A DNA stretch of 35,584 bases from Rubrivivax sp. (GCA_027491255.1 JAIXWM010000036.1:1-35584); one strand, 5' to 3'; numbered from the stretch's first letter, positions 9,027 through 18,300 are shown. The notes: generated by a model not told the origin, from the letters alone. A program made the numbers and translations.

Positions 9027-10288
9027 CGATCGGCGGCGCGTGCCGGCGCCGCCACGGCTGCCGGGGTTGCGGCCGGGCGCAGCAGGCCGGTGACGAGGTG
9101 CAGCCGGTGCACGGCGATCTGCGCGCCCCAGTAGGCGTCAGCCATCGACTGCGCCACCTGGGCCACCTCGCGGTAGGCGTTGAGCACCTCGATCCAGCTC
9201 TTGCGGCCGATGACGAACTGCCGATCGGTCGACTCCGCAAACTCACGCGTGCTGCGCAGGGCGCGCTCGTACTCGGCTGTCTGCAGGCCGAGCGTGCGCG
9301 CGTTGGCCCAGTCGGTGCGGGCGCGCTCGGCCAGGCGCTGGATCTGGGTCTCGTGCTCGAGCCGCAGCGATTCCACCCGCGCTTCTGCCTCGCGCACGCC
9401 GGCAGCCGCGGCAAAGCCCGGGCCGCTCTGGTAGTCGAGACCGATGAGGGCCTGGTGCTTGCCGCCGCCGGAGCCCGAGCTCACGTCGTAGCGGTAACGG
9501 GCCACGACCTGCGGGTAGCGCGCGGCGCGGCGGGCCTCCACGTCGCGCCGGGCGGCGTCGATCTCGCGCAGCAGCCGGCGCAGCTCGGGCGAGGCCTCGC
9601 GCGCAGCGGCCACCGCGGCATCGACGTCGGCAAAGGGCAGCGCCCGGGGCGCCACGGCGGCGGTATCGGACACAGCACGGCCGACCGCCTGCTCGAGCGC
9701 CGAGCGCGCGGTGGCGGCCTGCACCTCGATCTGCCTGAGCTCGCCCTGCACCTGCGCCAGACGCCCGCGCGCCAGGGTCAGGTCGGCCTGCGAGCTGATC
9801 TCGGTGGCGACGCGACGCTCCATCAGGGCCACCAGGCGCGCGTGCTGCTCGACGCTGGCGGCCACGGCGGCGCCGCGGTCGCGCAGGCGCGCCAGCTCGC
9901 CGAAGGCGGCGAGGACGGTGTCCATGATCGCGAGCTGGGCTCCGGCCACGGCCGCCGTCGAGGCGTCCACCCGCAGTTCGGCCGCTTTCACCTCGGCGTC
10001 GATGCGGCCGGCCACCCAGACGGGCACCTGCACCTGGAGCGCGCTCTCCTGCTGGCCCAGCGTGCCCGCCGCCGCCTGCAGCGACACCTGGGGGTAGCGC
10101 TGCCACCGCGCCGCGTCCAGGCGCGCCTCGGCGCCGACGCGGTCGCTGAGACGGGCCCGCACCGAAGGGTGCGCCGCCGAGGCCAGGCCCAGAGCCTCCT
10201 CCAGCGACAGCGCGGCCTCGGCGGCCCGCGCCGGCGTGGGGCCGGCCAGGGTCAGCACGAAGGCGAGCATCCAGGGCGAGAAACGCAT
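9023..10288 (-). CDS. TolC-family outer-membrane factor of the adhesin exporter
   Basis: 421 residues from ATG 10288, chosen because it begins a convincing signal peptide (MRFSPWMLAFVLTLAG, then PARA before AEAA). The same frame has earlier starts, for example 10372, but those place charged residues ahead of the signal. The mature protein begins with the family motif LSLEEALGLASAAHPSVRA and has two repeated coiled-coil halves, with AELRVDASTAAVAGAQLAIMD in the first and a matching second half. The last codons overlap the ABC gene start by 4 nt. It supplies the outer-membrane channel of the type I system. A terminator lies upstream, so this operon probably has its own promoter in 10300-10520. 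Confidence 0.92.
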   Translation of the reverse strand: MRFSPWMLAFVLTLAGPTPARAAEAALSLEEALGLASAAHPSVRARLSDRVGAEARLDAARWQRYPQVSLQAAAGTLGQQESALQVQVPVWVAGRIDAEVKAAELRVDASTAAVAGAQLAIMDTVLAAFGELARLRDRGAAVAASVEQHARLVALMERRVATEISSQADLTLARGRLAQVQGELRQIEVQAATARSALEQAVGRAVSDTAAVAPRALPFADVDAAVAAAREASPELRRLLREIDAARRDVEARRAARYPQVVARYRYDVSSGSGGGKHQALIGLDYQSGPGFAAAAGVREAEARVESLRLEHETQIQRLAERARTDWANARTLGLQTAEYERALRSTREFAESTDRQFVIGRKSWIEVLNAYREVAQVAQSMADAYWGAQIAVHRLHLVTGLLRPAATPAAVAAPARAADR

Positions 10289-10613
10289 TCCCGCCCCCGG
10301 GTGCTCTGCCACCGCAGGGCGGCGCTGAACCGGAAGCGGCCTGCAGCCGGGTGTGGACTCGTCTGAAATCATTGATCTCAGTTTACACAGACCACGCTCA
10401 AGCTCTCGCCAAAGTGTTCGTTTTGGTTTCAGGGAGCGCTCCCCGAACCGAACCGCCGCCCCCCCTGGCGACCAGCGCGCGAACCGCGCTTCGCGCTGAA
10501 AAACGAAGGCCTGAAATGAAACTGGCGTCCTCGCGGACGCCAGTCTCGTGACCGGCCTCAGGCCGGTGCCGAACACCCACCTCAGCCGGGCGAAGCCCAG
10601 CCTGTGGAGGCGC
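10289..10613. other. 325-bp intergenic region between beta-barrel gene and exporter operon
   Basis: It holds the terminator at 10521-10544, a second short inverted repeat (ACCGGCC/GGCCGGT, about 10551-10567), a GGAGCGCTCC palindrome near 10434, and an AT-rich patch with AGTTTACA at 10380-10387. In the direction of the exporter genes this patch reads TGTAAACT, about 90 nt before the TolC start, and may be part of a promoter or operator. No additional gene is supported. Confidence 0.5.
10514..10544 (-). terminator. Rho-independent terminator after the beta-barrel gene
   Basis: ACTGGCGTCC and GGACGCCAGT make a perfect 10-bp stem with a 4-nt loop (10521-10544). Read on the minus strand it is followed by TTTCATTTC, a moderately T-rich tail. 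It would separate the YadA/beta-barrel transcript from the exporter operon. Confidence 0.7.
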
Positions 10614-11216
10614 TTAGAACGACACCATCGTGCTCAGCGTCAGCGCGCGCGGGTTGATCCGCGGGGGCCGCCCGGCGACCGCGGCGTCGCTGCCGTTGAC
10701 CCAGTAGTGGTCGTAGGATAGGCCCAACTTGACCTTGTCCATGACCCGGTAGTCCACGCCCACCGAGGCGTACGCACGGTTGCGGGACTCCGCCAGCTCG
10801 GTGCCGCGGCTGTCGGTCTCGACGACCTTCATGCGCGCGTTGCCGAGCTTGACGAAGGGCGAAAAGGTCTGCTTTTCCCACGGCGAGATCTTGATCGAGG
10901 CCAGCAGCGCCTTGGCCGACTGGTCGGCGTAGTGCGGGCCGCCGACGTCGACATCGGTCACCCGGGCGGTGCCGAGGTCGACATGGCCGAGCTCGAGCGC
11001 GACCTTCGGATGCGCCTGGTAGCCGATGCCGAAGTTGAAGCCGGCGTCGTGCTTGTTGTCACGGGTGACCAGCGGGTTGGCCGGGACCTCGCGACGCAGG
11101 TCGACGTACGAGGCCCCGAGGGTGCCGTAGACGTTGCTCCACGACAGCTGGGCTTGGGCTGCCGAAGCGGCGGCCAGGCCGGCCACGGCGGCGGCAAGGA
11201 TGATCTTGGGATTCAT
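10614..11216 (-). CDS. Small outer-membrane beta-barrel protein (OmpA/Opa-like, 8-stranded)
   Basis: 200 residues. Signal peptide MNPKIILAAAVAGLAAASAAQA is followed by QLSWSNVYGTLGASYVDL. Alternating hydrophobic strands separated by polar loops follow, for example FNFGIGYQAHPKVALELGH, YASVGVDYRV and VKLGLSYDHYW. The chain ends in LTLSTMVSF, the terminal Phe that the BAM complex recognises. Size and pattern fit a single 8-stranded barrel of the outer-membrane beta-barrel superfamily; it is not an obvious porin. It lies 45 nt after the trimeric autotransporter gene, on the same strand. It could be a periplasmic-gap or surface partner of that adhesin, but no specific function is visible. Confidence 0.85.
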   Translation of the reverse strand: MNPKIILAAAVAGLAAASAAQAQLSWSNVYGTLGASYVDLRREVPANPLVTRDNKHDAGFNFGIGYQAHPKVALELGHVDLGTARVTDVDVGGPHYADQSAKALLASIKISPWEKQTFSPFVKLGNARMKVVETDSRGTELAESRNRAYASVGVDYRVMDKVKLGLSYDHYWVNGSDAAVAGRPPRINPRALTLSTMVSF

Positions 11217-11261
11217 GATTCAGAGAGCTCCTTGGTGAGCGGTGTGGGGGTCGGCCCGGCT

Positions 11262-14099
11262 TCAGAACGAGTGGCCGACGCCGACGTTGACCATGCGCTG
11301 GCGGTTGTTGCTGAGGGCCGCACCGAAGCGCACCAGCGTCGACGAGCGCACCCGCAGCGAGCCGCCGATGGCCAGCGCGTTCGCGTTCAGGTAGCTGCCG
11401 ACACCGGCCGTGACGTTGAAGCGCTTGTTGGGGTCGACCTGCGGCATCGCGGCCAGCGCGCTGGCCATCGCCACGCCCGCGCCGAGCTGGCGGACGTTGA
11501 CGGCGTCGAAGTCGTCCTTGCCGTCATAGACACCGTGCACCCGCACCGGGCGACCGTTGGTGGCGTTGCTGAACGTCGCCCCGTTGTCGTCCAGCGTCAG
11601 GCTGGTGGAGTTGGTGCCGCCGGACATCGTGGCCTTCGTCTCGGTGATGACCAGACCGTGGGTGTTGCCCTGGCCGTTGGTCAGCGTCAGACCCGCGGTG
11701 GATTCGACCGCCGGGGTACCCGCGGCCACAGGCACGTTGGTGATCTTGCCGTTGGCGTCCACCACCGTCTGCGTGGTGGTGACGTTCGTGCCCTTCATGA
11801 CCACGGCCGTGCCGCCGCTGGTGGCGGCGTTGGAGAGATTGCTGGTGCCCGTGGCCCCCCTCACCGTCGTGTTGGCGGCGTCGCGCGACACGTAGTCCAG
11901 CGTGCCGTTGATGTAGACGTTGCCATCGACGAACAGGTTGCCGTTGATGAGGTTCTGGTACTGCTTGTTGCCGCCCAGGACGTTGCCCACCGTCGTGTTG
12001 GGCGCAATCGTCTGCGCCGTGTTGAACACCGTCATCCCGCCCGAACCCGAGGCGCTGGTGGTGCCGGACGTGCCGTTGGTGCCCAGCGAGGACAAGGGCC
12101 CCGCAGTCAGGCTGCCCACGGTGTTGGTCAGGCTCATCGTGGTGTAGCCGCTGCGCGCCGTCACTTCGTTCGTGTTGTACAGCCCCGAGTTGCCGATCGA
12201 CACCGCCTGCGTGTTGGTGCCGGTGTTGACGTTGGTCGCGAAGTTGTTGACGGTGCCGGCCGTGCCGACGTTGACGTTGGTCGTGCCGCTGACGTTGTTG
12301 GAGCCGTTGGCACCGATGGCCGAGATGTTGTTGGAAGCCCCGGCGCCGTTGGCCACGAAGTTGTTCTGGGCGTTCGCACCCGTGGCTTCGACCGTGTTCA
12401 AGGCCGTGGCCGTCAGCCGGTTGGCACCGTTGGTGCCCGTGGCCGACAAGGTGTTCGAGCCGTTGGCACCGTTGGCTTGCAGCGCATTCAAGCCGCTGGC
12501 GCCCGTGGCCGACAACGTGTTGCTGGCCGTGGCCGTCATGCTGTTCAGACCGTTCGTGCCCGTGGCCGAAATCGTGTTCGAACCGTTGGCACCGTTGGCA
12601 GACAGCGCGTTCAAGCCGCTGGCGCCCGTGGCCGAGATCGTATTGCTGGTCGCGGCGCTGATGGCGTTGGTGGTGGCGGCGGTGATCGTGTTCCCACCGC
12701 TGGACAGCATGCTGTTCGACGCGCCCGTGATCACATTGGTACCGCTTTGGATCGTCGTGGTGTTGGCCGCATTACCGATCGTCACCGCCGCATTGCTGTT
12801 GCCGGTGTTGATGTTGGTCGCGGCGTTGTTGCTGGCGTTGATGTTGGTGACACCGGTGATGTTGTTCGCGGTGGTCGCCGTGATGTTGTTCGTCGGGCCG
12901 CTGATGGTGTTGCTGGTCGTCGCGGCGAACGTGTTGGTCGCACCCTGCACGGTGTTGGTGGAGGTTCCGACGATACCGATCGTGTTCGTGCCGCTCACGA
13001 TCGACGTGGTGTTGGCCGAATTACCGATCGTGACCGCCGCCGTGCTGTTGCCGGTATTGATGTTGGTCGCGGCGTTGTTGCTGGCGTTGATGTTGGTGAC
13101 GCCGGTGATGGTGTTCGTCGCCCCCTGCAGGATGTTGGTCGATGTGCCGGCGTTACCGATCGTGTTGGTCGTGTTGAGGTCCGAACCGAGCGTCGCGTCG
13201 CCTAAGGATTGCAGCGTCCCGGCGAGCGTGGCCCCGCCGAAGCCCAACTGCAACTGGGTGTCCGAGCCACTCAGCATCACAACTCCGGTGTTGTTGCCGA
13301 TGCGGGTACTTCCAGTGCCTTCTCCGATACTGGTGAACGCATTGCCTGTGGAGTTGATCGAGGTCACCCCCGTGATGCTCGTGGTCCCCATGATCGAGTT
13401 GCTCGAGGTTGCGGAACCGAGCGTGTTCGAGGATCCCGCACCGGTGCCCAGGTTTGCATTGCTCGTGGAACTCAGCATGCCGGTGACCGCAACACCACCT
13501 TGGCCCACCACCGCTGATGCAAAGCCCGAACCCGACAACGTCACGTCGGGGCCCTGGGCCGACGTATTACCGATGAATGTATTGCCGCTGCCGCTGGTGT
13601 TGATCGTGGTTGTACCCATGATCGATACCCCGTTGGCAGATGGATTTGAAGAGCCGATACTCACGCCCCCACCACCGGCACCAATGCTGGTCGCCGCCGG
13701 ACCAATCGAATTGATTGACGTGGTCCCGAGAATTCGGTTGCCGGAGGTTGCGCTGCTGGAGATGGAATTGCTCCCGGACGCAATGGACACGGAGCTGTTA
13801 CCTTCAAGACGAGCCACGCCGTCGGTTGTGACAGACATGCTCGCCTGACTCAGGTTACCGTAATCTATGTTGTTGAAAATACCGTTGAAAATACCGCTTG
13901 TCGTAGAGTTGGAAAATATATAAACACCCTCAGAGGGTGCATTGCTGAAGTCGGAGTTACCGGTAATAACCACAGACCATGCAGAATCGATAAAATTATT
14001 TGGAACGTTGTTGACCTGAGCCATGGCAACGTTGGCGCCCATCAGTCCGAACACCGCCATCGATACCGCACTGAGCCGAATCTTCTTGTGAGCCTTCAC
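11262..14099 (-). CDS. YadA-type trimeric autotransporter adhesin
   Basis: 945 residues. Translation most likely begins at GTG 14099, 8-9 nt after AAAGGAGA. The N-terminus MKAHKKIRLSAVSMAVFGLMGANVAMAQ is a signal peptide. The passenger is Asn/Thr/Ser/Gly-rich with many short repeats (NAATNINTGNS, SATGASGLNAL, NGANGSNT), as expected for a trimeric stalk. Near the C-terminus lies the neck-like segment VYDGKDDFDAVNVRQLGAGVAMASALAAMPQ. A four-strand YadA anchor follows, ending VGVGHSF with the terminal Phe. The anchor trimer forms the pore that exports its own passenger (type Vc), so it does not need the adjacent type I exporter. It is preceded by two small exported-protein genes and followed by a beta-barrel gene on the same strand. 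Confidence 0.95.
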   Translation of the reverse strand: MKAHKKIRLSAVSMAVFGLMGANVAMAQVNNVPNNFIDSAWSVVITGNSDFSNAPSEGVYIFSNSTTSGIFNGIFNNIDYGNLSQASMSVTTDGVARLEGNSSVSIASGSNSISSSATSGNRILGTTSINSIGPAATSIGAGGGGVSIGSSNPSANGVSIMGTTTINTSGSGNTFIGNTSAQGPDVTLSGSGFASAVVGQGGVAVTGMLSSTSNANLGTGAGSSNTLGSATSSNSIMGTTSITGVTSINSTGNAFTSIGEGTGSTRIGNNTGVVMLSGSDTQLQLGFGGATLAGTLQSLGDATLGSDLNTTNTIGNAGTSTNILQGATNTITGVTNINASNNAATNINTGNSTAAVTIGNSANTTSIVSGTNTIGIVGTSTNTVQGATNTFAATTSNTISGPTNNITATTANNITGVTNINASNNAATNINTGNSNAAVTIGNAANTTTIQSGTNVITGASNSMLSSGGNTITAATTNAISAATSNTISATGASGLNALSANGANGSNTISATGTNGLNSMTATASNTLSATGASGLNALQANGANGSNTLSATGTNGANRLTATALNTVEATGANAQNNFVANGAGASNNISAIGANGSNNVSGTTNVNVGTAGTVNNFATNVNTGTNTQAVSIGNSGLYNTNEVTARSGYTTMSLTNTVGSLTAGPLSSLGTNGTSGTTSASGSGGMTVFNTAQTIAPNTTVGNVLGGNKQYQNLINGNLFVDGNVYINGTLDYVSRDAANTTVRGATGTSNLSNAATSGGTAVVMKGTNVTTTQTVVDANGKITNVPVAAGTPAVESTAGLTLTNGQGNTHGLVITETKATMSGGTNSTSLTLDDNGATFSNATNGRPVRVHGVYDGKDDFDAVNVRQLGAGVAMASALAAMPQVDPNKRFNVTAGVGSYLNANALAIGGSLRVRSSTLVRFGAALSNNRQRMVNVGVGHSF
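12180..13170 (-). repeat. Repeat-rich stalk region of the trimeric autotransporter
   Basis: Two long near-copies lie 249 bp apart (anchor TTGCCGGT at about 12799 and 13048; 83 residues). Between about 12430 and 12640 a 123-bp unit recurs (GTGCCCGTGGCCGA at 12433 and 12556; 41 residues). All spacings are multiples of three, so copy changes would lengthen or shorten the stalk without breaking the frame. Confidence 0.8.
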
Positions 14100-14142
14100 G
14101 ATCTCTTCTCCTTTGAATTTCGCCCGCAGGCGGTGTCATCGT

Positions 14143-14844
14143 TCACAAAACCATCTCTTTCTTGATGGAGATGCAGCCGGGGCCGGCCGCCATCAAGAAC
14201 ACCTTGGTGGCCGGACCGCCGTCCAGCACCAGCACGTCGCGCTTGAGCAGGCCGACGCGCCTGAGCGCACCGAACTGGCCCTGCGCCACGCTCTCGCAGT
14301 TCTGCGGCCAGTACACGACCGCGTCGTACGTCGCCCCGCACCCGTTGGCCTGGTTGGGCGCGAACGAGGCGGTGATGAAAGCGCTGGCCGGGCCGATGGG
14401 AACTTCCATCACGAGCGGCAGCAAGCGCTGGTCTGCCGACCCGACAGCACCCGCGCCCGGCGTCATGAGAAACGCGCCCGCCTCGGGCCCGAAACCCAGG
14501 AAGTTGCTGACCTGCTCCAGCCGCGCGGCGCAGCCGACCACACCGCGCTGCTCCGCAGCGCGGCGAATGGCGTTGCCCTGAAAGTCTTGAGCCTGCGCTT
14601 GAGCGGGAGCGGGAGCGGGAACAGGTGCCGGCGCTGCAACCGCCGCAGGAGCCCCACCGGCAGCAGGACGGTTCTGCGCCCAGGCGGGAAGGGCCGACAC
14701 GATCCCCAAACCGCAGAGCACGGCACCTGCAGCCAGGCGGCGCCATGGGCTCGACGCGGACGCCGCGTGGGACGAGACGGCCGACGGCAGGGCCGACGGC
14801 AGGGCCGACGGCATGCGGCCCTGCCGTTCAGACACTTCAATCAT
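14143..14844 (-). CDS. Exported protein of unknown function
   Basis: 233 residues. The N-terminus has a short repeat (PSALPSALPSA), then WRRLAAGAVLCGLGIVSALPAWAQ, which looks like a signal peptide placed unusually far in (about residues 34-57). A later start at Met11 would shorten the leader. A Pro/Ala-rich linker (PAPVPAPAPAQAQAQ) follows, then a compact domain with four Cys (VVGCAAR, NGCGATYD, QNCESVAQG, GPGCISIKKE). That number suits two disulfides in the periplasm or outside. I do not recognise the family. It sits directly upstream of the YadA-type adhesin on the same strand (43-nt gap), so a role in surface display is possible but unproven. Confidence 0.75.
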   Translation of the reverse strand: MIEVSERQGRMPSALPSALPSAVSSHAASASSPWRRLAAGAVLCGLGIVSALPAWAQNRPAAGGAPAAVAAPAPVPAPAPAQAQAQDFQGNAIRRAAEQRGVVGCAARLEQVSNFLGFGPEAGAFLMTPGAGAVGSADQRLLPLVMEVPIGPASAFITASFAPNQANGCGATYDAVVYWPQNCESVAQGQFGALRRVGLLKRDVLVLDGGPATKVFLMAAGPGCISIKKEMVL

Positions 14845-14853
14845 TTCAAAATG

Positions 14854-15111
14854 TTAACGCATTCCAACAGCAACGCATTCGTTTGTGTTGTGCCTCTCAT
14901 ACAAAGCGGTAGAGACGACCGCTTGGGCGCATGCGCCACCGGGCGGCGCCGCGCAGCCCGCCAGGCACGCCTGCGCAGGCAGCGGGCCAGCCAAGCCGTC
15001 CGCGCGCAGACCTGCGGCCCCGTCGGCCGGCCCGCTGTGCAAGGCACCGAGCGCGACGACCACCAGGAGCGCAGCACCCATGGCCACGGGCGTCTTGAGG
15101 CCAGGCTCCAT
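14854..15111 (-). CDS. Small exported or membrane-anchored hypothetical protein
   Basis: 85 residues from ATG 15111. MEPGLKTPVAMGAALLVVVALGALHS is one hydrophobic segment, either signal peptide or anchor. The rest is Ala/Gly-rich with four Cys (QACLAGCAAPPGGACAQ and NECVAV). It ends 9 nt before the next gene on the same strand, consistent with an operon. The AT-rich stretch just upstream (15112-15145) would be its promoter region. No family is recognised, and the call rests on position, start context and composition. Confidence 0.45.
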   Translation of the reverse strand: MEPGLKTPVAMGAALLVVVALGALHSGPADGAAGLRADGLAGPLPAQACLAGCAAPPGGACAQAVVSTALYERHNTNECVAVGMR

Positions 15112-15121
15112 GTCAGCGTGT

Positions 15122-15146
15122 GTAAGTTATCTAACTTAGTTTACAT
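15122..15146. promoter_or_regulatory. AT-rich inverted repeats between the guide-RNA promoter and the small exported gene
   Basis: TAAGTT-ATC-TAACTTA and the outer pair TGTAA...TTTACA form nested inverted repeats in an otherwise GC-rich region. The right arm TTTACA is also the proposed -35 box of the plus-strand guide RNA. TAGTTTACAT recurs in inverted orientation near 19284, upstream of the first sapC-like gene, and AGTTTACA recurs at 10380. It may be an operator shared by surface genes and the guide RNA; this is inference. Confidence 0.35.
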
Positions 15147-15169
15147 GGCTTGCGCACTTGCGGCATACT
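15140..15169 (+). promoter_or_regulatory. Putative sigma70 promoter of the crRNA-like RNA
   Basis: -35 TTTACA (15140-15145, 5 of 6 consensus), an 18-bp spacer, and -10 CATACT (15164-15169, 4 of 6). The predicted start is 15176-15178, about 24 nt before the repeat-like sequence. That is the guide length used by Neisseria-type Cas9. The segment 15139-15175 itself weakly resembles the repeat (GTT, then GCGCA and CGG at similar distances). It may therefore be a decayed first repeat whose end kept promoter activity, as in Neisseria II-C arrays. Confidence 0.55.
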
Positions 15170-15176
15170 CAGTTTT

Positions 15177-15236
15177 CGCAATAGCGTCAGTTGAAGGTGA
15201 GTTCCTTCCCGAGCGCATTTCCGAGCGAGGGCTCCC
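15177..15236 (+). ncRNA. crRNA-like guide RNA: single spacer plus one type II-C repeat
   Basis: Bases 15201-15236 resemble a 36-nt type II-C repeat beginning GTT. Bases 15211-15228 can pair with 18600-18617 of the tracrRNA-like gene over 18 consecutive positions with one G-U. The core GAGCGCATTTCCGA is a perfect 14-bp match. After one C/A mismatch, 15205-15209 pair with 18619-18623 in the same register, and GTT at 15201 pairs with AAC at 18626-18628. The upstream 24 nt (15177-15200, starting CGCAATAGCG) would be the guide, and transcription is predicted to begin at its 5' end. No further repeats lie beyond it, so this is a one-guide unit. A lone remnant of a lost array is the alternative. No clear terminator is seen. 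Confidence 0.7.
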
Positions 15237-15344
15237 CGGGCGGGCGGGTGGCGCAGTGGCAGCGGCAGCACCGCCGCCGTGGTCGCAGCGCGCCTCTCGT
15301 CCCGGGGCACGACCCGGCCCAAATGGGGGAAGGCTCTCAGCCTC

Positions 15345-18300
15345 TCAGTCGCTGAACCCCGGGTCGCGCAGCTCACCCAGCGGGCTGACAGTCACGCGCC
15401 GGGCGCCCCACTTGCGGGCCGTCTCGGCCGAGACGATGGCATTTACCAGCGTCTTGTCCTGGGCTTCCATGCGGCGCTTCGCGTCCGCCTCGTTGTGTTC
15501 GCACAGGTGGATGCGGCCGTCCTGGGAGACCATGCGCACGCGCATGAGGCGCAATTGCCCGCGCACCTCCATGCGCACGCAGTCGCCCTTGAACAGGCGC
15601 ATCACCAGCGGCCGGCCGCTGGCGGCGCGGCCGGGGTGGCGCAGGCGCTCGGCGCCATGCCGGCGCACGAGGTCGTAGACCGCAAAGGTCGTCAACACCT
15701 CGCTGTGCCAGCGCCCGTCGGCATCGCGAACGACCTCGACGCAGGCATTGCTGTCGCTCTTGTAGCCCTTGTAGGCGCGCGGCTCGCCGTCCTCGTCCAG
15801 CCCGTGCCGGTGCGCGGCCCGCGCGTCGGCGATGGGGATCACGCTCAGGTTCAAGACGACGCGCTGCCGGTCGGCCTGGCCCGGCGTGCGGGCCGCCACC
15901 TCGCCCGAGCCGCGCAGGCCGTAGGCGGTGTCGCGGTGCAGCGCGCCCTCGTGCCCGTGGTCGGGGCGGTGGCTCACCAGCACCGCCTGCGCGGCACGCT
16001 GCACGTGCTGCACGAAGGTGGGCCAGGGCGGCGCGAAGGCCTCGACGAGACCGCTCGCGTCCGCGTGCCGGGCCCGAGCTGCGGCCGCCGCCAGCCCGCC
16101 CAGGGTCCGTTCGTCGGTGATGCCGACGACGCAGGCGTCCACCGCGTGCCGGCGGTGGTCGTGCAGGTGGCCCGGCGCCTCGCGGCCGAGCGCGTCGTTC
16201 ACGCCCAGCTGCTGGCGCAGCAGGGCCGTCAGCCGGCCGGTGACCACGCGCGACGTGGCCGGGCACAGGTGCTGCAGGTAGCGGCGCAGCAGGTGGCTGG
16301 CCGCGTAGTCGTCCTGCAGGGCGCGGCTGATGCAGTCGGTGTGGCCGCGCAGCCAGGCCTGCAGACCGTCCCACTGCAGGCGCTCGCGCTTGTCGGCGGG
16401 CAGGCGGGCCCCGCCCGGCAGCAGGGCACCGAAGGCGGCCTGCTCGCCGTCGCCCTCGGGTGCGAAGGCCTCCCAAGGGGTCTGCAGGCCCTTGCGCAGC
16501 CGCGCCTGCCGGGTGGTCAGGGTCTTGTTGGACAGGCTGTCGTCCAGCGTCAGGCTGAAGGGCAGGATGTGGTCCACCACCGCCTCGCCCGACAGCACCA
16601 TGGCCGCGGTCAACGGCGCGCCGGTGTAGGGGCACTTCCGGTCGGCCTCGTCCTCGCCCAGTTCCTGCCACAGCCGCAGGCGCTGCACGACGTCCGGGCG
16701 CACGGTATCGGGGCTGATGCCGAGCTGCGCGGCGGCGGTCTCGCGCAGCTGCTGCGCCTGCGCCTGCAGGTAGCGCTGCCGCCGCGCGTCGCGCCGGCGC
16801 TGCTCGCTCGAGCGCTTGAGCTCGCGCGCGATCTCGGCCACCATCTCGGCCGGCCGGCCGTAGCGCTCGACGAGCGCGTTGACGACGAGCCGGACCTGGT
16901 TGAGCCCGATGTGCAGCGAGGGGTCGGCCACGCGGCCCAGGCGCGTCTCCTCGGCGTCCTGGGCGCGGCCGGTGCCGTGACGCAGGTGCTGCAGCAGCAC
17001 GACGCCGTAGTAGGGCAAGCCGGCGCCACCGTCCCCAGGGGCGGTTGCAGGGCCGGTGCGGCCATCGTCCTGCGGCCAGGCCAGGCCGGCGGCCTGCGCG
17101 GCCGCGCGCAGGCTTGCGGCCCCGGCCCGCAGCGCCGGCAGCACGCGGTCCAGCGCGGCCGCGCTCAGCGGGCAGTGGCCCGACGGCAGCCGCAGGGCCG
17201 AGATGCGGGCCGCCGCCACCGCGTCGACCCCGGCCTGCGCCTGCAGCCACTGCGCCAGCGCGCCGTCGTCGGTCTCCTGCACGAGCCGCCGCACGATCTC
17301 GTCCTGCAAGGCTTCGGGCAAGGTCGCCCAGCGCCGGCCGAAGGCGTCGCTCTTCGACAGCAGGGCCGAGGTGGCGTTGCCGCGGATGTCCTGGCGGCCC
17401 GTGCCGACGCCGCTGATGTGGGCGTCCGCGGGCAGGTCCAGCAGTTCGCGCAGCCGCGTGAAGCTCAGGGACACGGTGCGCTCGAGGGCGCGCAGCAGTT
17501 TTTCGCGCTGGGCCTCGGTCAGGGCGACGTCGGCCGGGCTGCCGCGCCAACGCAGCCGCAGCGCCTGCAGCTCGACGAGGATGCGCAGACGCTGGGCACT
17601 GGGCAGGGCGGTTGGGGCGCGGGGCTCGCAGGGCAGCAGCAGGCAGCGGCCGGGCTCGGGCCGCTGCCGCCCGCGCTCGTGCAGCAGCGTCTCGCGCAGG
17701 GCGTCGCGGGCGGCGTCGCTGCACAAGGCCGGCGAGAACGCGCGCTGCCGCTCCCACAGCAGGTCGAACTCGGCGGCGATCATGGTCCGGTCGGCCAGCG
17801 GCGGCAGCTCGCGGGGACGCCCCCGCCCTGCCCCGCCCGTCGGTTGGGCAGCCTCGCCCGTCGCGGTTGCGGTGGTCGCGGTGGCCGCTGTTGCCGCTGT
17901 TGCCGCTGTTGCCGCTGTTGCCGCTGTTGCTGCTGTTGCCGCTGTCGCCGCTGTCGCAGCTGTCGCCGGCTTCATCAGGCGCCGGCTGACCGGCGCGCGC
18001 GTCAGCAGGCCCTGGCGCAGGCGCGCATTCAGCCACTCGCCCACCGTGCGGGCGCCGCTGCGCTGCATGGCCTCGCGCGTGGCCTGCACGGCCTGCCGCT
18101 GCAGCCCGTCGGCCTCGTCGTTCGCGCCGAGCGCGCGCTCGAGCAGGATGCCGCGGCGCTGGTTCAGGTGGAACAGCGCGCGGCCGAGCTCGTGCGGCGC
18201 CAGCGGCTGGTCCAGGCCGCGCGTGCGCAGCTCGTAGGGATCCAGCTGCTCGAAGGCGCGCCGCGCCTGCGCGTCTGCCGGGAAGAAGCCGTGCGCCACC

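Noticed and set aside
10289..10576. Longer start for the TolC-like gene
   Set aside because: Upstream extension places about 96 charged residues before the signal peptide and reads through the terminator region.
16560..16640. Cas9 as fully dead (HNH also lost)
   Set aside because: The HNH residues Asp654, His655 and the SNK Asn are all present, so only RuvC loss can be argued.
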